64,000 bases of DNA, from positions 57,659,994-57,723,993 of the forward strand of contig NC_044571.1 of NCBI RefSeq assembly GCF_901933205.1, in the 5' to 3' direction. Each line of letters opens with the position of its first letter. The stretch's first letter is position 1. The stretch comes from Camarhynchus parvulus (Eukaryota; Chordata; Aves; Passeriformes; Thraupidae). Shown here in pieces: positions 58,649 through 64,000 of this stretch. The position numbers and the translations under genes were made by a program. Below the pieces are notes generated by a model. It was not told the origin of the DNA. It did not search any database and saw nothing but the letters and a program-made list of their open reading frames with translations.

Positions 58649-60381
58649 GGTCAGCTTTAACAACTAACTAGGAGCATTTAAAAATAATCTCTCTTAAAAG
58701 AAGTAAAATACACAAAAAAGTTCTTAGTTGGTAGACTTATTTTTTTCTTCAGGATATTTTTTTTTGTATTGAAAAGCATTGATCCATTAGCACTGGAATT
58801 TTACACCAATTAATTTTTATAACATATTTTTTCTAGGGCTTTATGGTAGGGACATCTTGAAAGCATTGTAATACCATATTTCAATTAGATTTTTAAATGT
58901 AATCAGCCCTAGAAAGACAATATAATGTAAATATTTTATAATTCCTTCTGCCTTTGCTTTTCCTGCCAGAGTTATCTGGGTATCAGTTCATCTTCGTTAC
59001 CTTCCATGATCTCCTGTATACTGCTCTGGTCTCTGCATGCCTGCATTTCCTCACATTTTTCTGTGCATTACTCTTCATCTTGCTCTTTACTTATTTCTTA
59101 TTTTATTTTCCCACTGTACCCCATCTTGTCTCCCTTAAAGTGTCTGCTTCAGTCCCAGTTGCATGTCATTTATTTGCATCCTCAAGTCTGCCTCAGGCAG
59201 ATATTCTTTAACACTTTTAAAGTTTTCATTCTGCTTCTACTAGTTTTCTTTTCCTTTTACTTCACATATCAGCATGTTTGACTCCTGGTCCCTCGATGTG
59301 ACTTTCTATCCCACACTATCAAAATTAAAATCTAATTTTGTTCAGTCTATATATTAATTTCTCTGCTGATGCATTGAAACTTCCACTGTAGTACTTGAGC
59401 AAGGCTAAAGGAGAATTTTCTGAACAAAATCTATCAAATAGCTAGACTACATCTCTAACTATATTTACTAAGACTACAAACTATGTTTGCTATTACTTTT
59501 TCACACAATTGATCATGATTGGTTGTAATCACACAACAATACACAAATAATCATTATGTCAAATAGTAAGTAAGTGGAAGTATACATCAATGCTCTTTCC
59601 ACAAAAAATTTGGAAAGTTTTTCTTCTTCTCAGAAAGATAAGAACTCTTTAAGAACTATGGATTAAGTCAACATATATAGCATGTTTTTCTGCAACCATT
59701 GTGACAGAACTGATTTTTGAGAAAGTATATTCTATTCCAAACAGACATAAGAGAATAAAATAATGCCATTTAAAACAATATATGAAATAAATTCTGCCTA
59801 TACTGGTGCAAAAAGCAGATTATGAATACAATTTAAATTGGAGTGTTCAGTCACAAAGTCAATAATGGAGATGGCAGGAGGAAGGAATTTAGAAAGGCAA
59901 ATGCGGACAAGATTTTCCTTTTGATTAGATTTGGTATGAGATAGAATACAAATAGGGTAGAATTATACTCTTCCACCAAATGTTCTAGATTGTTCTAGAT
60001 ATTAAGGATTGTATAAATCAAGGCTAAGGGGCACAAAATTTAGAACATACAAGTAAATTTAGATACAATATTAGAGCGCTTCCAAGGCTACATCTATTAA
60101 ATAATAGAGCTGGACAACGTACTGAAAGTCAACAATTTATTCAACAAATATTTTTATTTCTTTTCTGCTTGGGAATTTTAGTGGGTTGGAATTTCATTTT
60201 CATCAAAGTCACCGCTAAAAATATTGTCTGAAAATATTAAACTTTCAAAGTGACAAAGACAGCTAAATCAGGGTTTGCAATTTTCAATTTCTTAAGTCTA
60301 TGATAATTTACCCTTAAATAAAGCAGGATTACATTTACTCTGTAATTTCAAATATCATCACCATCCATTTTTCTTTTCTTT

Positions 60382-60431
60382 TGAATATTTTGAATGAGTA
60401 ATCTTCTGAATATTCTGAATGAGTAATCTAA
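60382..60431. repeat. 25-bp tandem duplication
   Basis: TGAATATTTTGAATGAGTAA plus five bases at 60382-60406, repeated at 60407-60431 with a few changes. Confidence 0.9.
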
Positions 60432-62474
60432 AACCACTAAAATTAGTTCCTGTCCATAAACAGCATTTTCTATTTGTTACTGATCTTATTGGTCTTTTCT
60501 TCCCCTACCAGATTTTTAAGAACTACTTTTTCTTATTTTAAATCCACATCATTTCCTTTGTAAATGCTTTTACTATGGAAAATCATAGTCTCAACTCTAA
60601 TTGCCTTTTGGAGTTTAGAAACAGACTCTTTTTTCCCATTTAATTTGTAATATTTCTTTACCTCTCTCTCCTAAAGTATTAGCTCTAGTGGGAGAAAAAC
60701 AACACAAAACAGATATTTTTCTCCCTGTTCAAAAAATCTCAAAGATTTTGCTTGTTTTATATGAAAACATCATCTCTGGAACCAAAAGGCTTTTAGATAT
60801 TCAGAAGTTTTCTTGTTCTATTGAAATGTATTTTTCAAGGGAATTCATACTCAAGGAAATTTCTAAAGTAATTCAGATCAAATCTTTGAAAGATTTCAAA
60901 CATCAGAACAAATTAAAATATAATTTTTGATTGATATTATGTTAATGGTTATAGATTGGTGTCCAAGATTCAATATATATATATGAACACATCATTTATT
61001 ATATAAAAATATAAGAAGTGCTTCCATTATCAGAAATGAAGGAATGTGTTTCTAAAATTGTATAAATTAGAAGAGACTGAGCACAAATTTCTCATAAATG
61101 TATTTTATTCTTTTTTTCTTTTTACTTGTGGTCATATTTTTTCCATTTCTATTTCAGCTTCTTCTACTATAGGTCAGAAATATTTCTAGAAAAATATTTA
61201 TATATTTAATATCTTAGGATATTTTTTCTTAGTTTTGGTTTTTCTTGATTTCAACAAACATTTTTAATTGCATGTTCAATGGCGTGACATCATATTAACT
61301 CTGAAATATCATTCCTCTGTGACTTTTATAAATGTAATTTTAAATTTTGACTCTTTCAGTGCTGGGCAGTTGAAGTGATCTTGGTGACTATCTTTTTGTC
61401 TGTATCATAATTTCAATGTTTCTGGCTGTATTTGTAGGAAACGAGAATAAAGGGTTACTTTTGGTCAGCCTTCCTTTCTAGATTCTTTCTTCTTGTTTCT
61501 TTGCTTCCCTTGTAAAAGATGAAAATTTCAGCACTTAGTCTTCTGATCTCAGGAGTCTCCTAGATGCTATTAGTCAAACATTCATTTTGACACCAGATTC
61601 TAGGTAAAATTTTTTTTTTCTCTTCTGGGGAGATTGGTAGCAACGCCTTTTTTTTTTTTGAGTATTTGCTTCTTTCTTTGAGCAATCTGCTTCTCAGGAT
61701 AATCTGGACACTTTCACTCCAGTTCCCTGTTACGAGAATTAGTGCCTCAAAACACTGTCAATGCCCAGTAGGATGAGTGACTTCATCTCCAACTGCAAAA
61801 ATGTTTCTGTTGTTGCTCTAAAGATCTTCAGATATTCTTGTGTGAGACTTGTGGTCTATGCTAAATAAGAAAAGTTTAGAAAGACATGGAATTAATACTG
61901 CATAGAGCTTTCAGTGGTAAATTTTAGAGCTTCATTTCACCTAACATTTATGTGTTAGACATCTGAGTCTGAGCAGTTCACCTCAGGCTTCATTTATGGT
62001 TGTTGGAGATAAATATGCACTTCCAGAGGGTGACTGCTTTGATCTAATTTGCTTGCCTTTCATAGGGTGAGATTAATCTCTCTCTGGAGATGCCTGTTTC
62101 TTTTCATTGACGATAACACAGGCCCAAGATGACTAGCACAGCACTAACCGTTGAATTTTAAAGCACTGATGTTCAGGCAAACCAGTCCTCCCTGACATTT
62201 CTTTTATGACTTTCTGCACTTTGATATAATAACTAGTCCTTACAATTCAGTAAGAGTAGGGGATGTTAAATGTCTTTGAAGTCTAACTCTTTTGATTGCT
62301 GAAGATTTGCCATTTATAGAAAAAGATAAATTTTTAAATGGTGCAGAAATATAGTTGCAATCATGGAAACGTGGTAGAATGACTTGCACAACTGGAATGC
62401 CATAATGGATGCCTAGAAAATTTTCAGAAGTGAAAGGCAAGGAAGGAGAGGTGGAAGGGTAAATGTGCATTTGA

Positions 62475-63022
62475 TGGAGTGTTTTGATGGATGGTGGTGA
62501 TGATCAGGTCGAGTTTTTGCGGGTAAGAATCAGGGGAAAGGCCAACAAGGAAGATATCCTGGTAGGAGTCTGCTGTAGACCACCCTACCCAGATGAAAAG
62601 GCAGATGAAATATTTTATAATTATAATATGTAAAATAAAATGAAATCTCACAAAAGCTAGCCCTTGTTCACATGGGAGGCTTTAACTTAGCAGATTCCTG
62701 CTGGAAAAACAATACAGTGGAGAGGAAAGAGTCTAGGAGGGTCTTGCAGTATTTGGAGGGTTACTTCCTGAGACAGCTGGTAAGGAAGACAGCTATGGAC
62801 ACTGTCCAACCGATCTGGTTGTTTGTGAACAAAAGTTGTGCCAGGGAGATATAGATTGAATATTAGGAAATGTTTCTTCCCTGGAACAGCTATCAAGCAT
62901 TGGCACAGGCTGTCCAGCAAAGTATCTGAGTCACCAGGCCCAGAGATATTTAAAATATGTGCAGGTGTCATGCTTAGGGACATGGTTTAGTGGTGCCCTT
63001 GACAGTTTTGTTGTTGGATTCC
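62475..63022 (+). mobile_element. CR1 copy: endonuclease joined to 3' UTR
   Basis: Plus-strand CR1. From about 62495 it encodes the middle of the ORF2 endonuclease: RVRIRGKANKEDILVGVC, PDEKADEIFYNYN, then after a damaged stretch (62620-62670) GGFNLADSCWKNN and ERKESRRVLQYLEG (frame 62672-62854), ending near WLFVNK. The motif normally reading GDFN has glycine in place of the catalytic aspartate (GGC at 62678-62680). At about 62852 the sequence jumps to the CR1 3' UTR (AGATTGAATATTAGGAAATG, GCATTGGCACAGGCTGTCC, TTAGGGACATGGTTTAGTGG). The entire reverse transcriptase is missing. The end at 63022 stops short of a CR1 tail. Confidence 0.9.
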
Positions 63023-64000
63023 GTGAACTTATAGCTATTTTCAAACCAAAATGAATCTTTAATTGTATATGGGGTTCTCTATTAACTTTTCTATTCTTGC
63101 TGTGCTTTACAAACTGTTTTTAAAAACAAAAATAAAAATCTCACACATACACACACATATTAACAAAAGAGATACTTTCTCCACTCCAAATATTGGCTTG
63201 GGAGCCTTTCAGAGGACTGATAGTAATAGTACTTCTAAGCTTTTTTTAATATTCCTATCTTTAATCTTTTATGAAAAAAAATGTTTGTTCTTTTATTTAT
63301 TTTAGTCGACAAGATTTCTTGAGCATGACATTCCTTAAATATAAGATTGTTTTTCTTGTCTAGTTAGCCATCTGATCCGTACTGTCTTAACGAGTAAATA
63401 TTGCGTCTAGACAATTAACAGTTCCCATTTGCAAACATTTTTGAGACCATGAAATGAAAGATGTCCTCTAATTATTATTATTATTATTATCCATATTTAA
63501 CTAGATGCATATAGCTTTAAGGATCATTTTTAGGATAACCATAAATATTTTCAGTTAAATCTTAAGCCTAAAGAACAGTATTAATGTGGAACTTCATATG
63601 CTGTGTTACAAACAGTTGTGGAAGGGAAGACTTGAAAAAACAGTAATTTAAGTCAAGTGCTTTTTTCAATTAATAATAATTTTACATGGAAAATTAGCAG
63701 AAGAAATCTTGAAGCAGGAAAAGTTTATTTCAAAATCTCCAGGATTATATTGGAATATTGTGTTTATTGCTATATTGGAAGTTTATGAATAAATTTGACA
63801 CAAAACTATTGAAATGCCGCAGTTTCTTCCAATAAATATATAACAGCAAAGCCACTGTGGAGTTCAATGAATTACATCTTCCTGTATCATGCTTCTAGGT
63901 GGGATTGCAATGAAAGAAGAGAAGAAAAATCCCTCTCCATTATCAGGGTAATTAGTTCTATAAATTCCTTTATGTCTTCAGTGAAGAAATGGGGTAATTA
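63023..64000. other. AT-rich unique DNA
   Basis: No gene or transposon recognised. A short ATT repeat lies at 63469-63491. Confidence 0.5.
63469..63491. repeat. (ATT)n microsatellite, short
   Basis: About seven uninterrupted ATT units. Confidence 0.9.

Larger units (their letters stand above)
58119..62474. other. AT-rich unique DNA
   Basis: No gene or transposon recognised. Contains a trinucleotide repeat (58587-58648), a 25-bp tandem (60382-60431), a 10-bp tandem TGTTCTAGAT (59983-60002) and poly-T runs at 61610-61620 and 61648-61660. Confidence 0.5.

Noticed and set aside
62240..62983. Minus-strand frames of 75-98 codons
   Set aside because: Mostly antisense to the CR1 endonuclease and 3' UTR, which are readable on the plus strand.

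Overview
This looks like nuclear DNA of a bird, most likely a songbird. The evidence is the repeat content. There are at least eleven fragments of CR1, the dominant avian non-LTR retrotransposon, several with its 3' octamer tail related to ATTCTATG. There are also five LTRs of avian endogenous retroviruses, one of which (38890-39275) I recognise as a type common in passerine genomes. The DNA is AT-rich, with many poly-T tracts and microsatellites. It carries no bacterial gene signals, no tRNA or rRNA that I can see, and no CRISPR.

I find no protein-coding gene I can name. Nearly all open frames are short chance frames; the longer ones with recognisable similarity lie inside CR1 copies. The window is best read as intergenic DNA, or the interior of a very large intron.

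Layout. 1-11.2 kb is repeat-rich: an internally deleted CR1 (377-1293, minus), a truncated LTR fused to a CR1 reverse-transcriptase fragment (1957-2700), CR1 copies at 3852-4548 and 7164-8460 (minus), and a roughly 1 kb solo LTR (10194-11206, plus). From 11.2 to 38.9 kb, about 27 kb, I see no recognisable transposon. That block holds unique AT-rich sequence, a possible terminal exon (17798-18290), a small secreted-protein-like open frame on the minus strand (23379-23567), perfect hairpins and simple repeats. From 38.9 to 51 kb transposons return: a solo LTR with a perfect 6-bp target-site duplication (38884-39281), a CR1 whose 3' tail is interrupted by a second solo LTR (40330-41650), a third solo LTR inside another CR1 tail (45094-45520), and CR1 copies at 48385-48584 and 50155-51020. 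From 51 to 64 kb the DNA is mostly unique, with short CR1 3' ends at 56718 and 58022 and a CR1 whose endonuclease region is joined directly to its 3' UTR (62475-63022).

The strongest observations are three solo LTRs whose exact ends can be fixed by perfect 6-bp target-site duplications. Two of these went into the 3' tails of older CR1 elements. I did not find a new gene system. The best leads for undescribed function are the possible exon at 17.8-18.3 kb and the transposon-poor 27 kb block around it.
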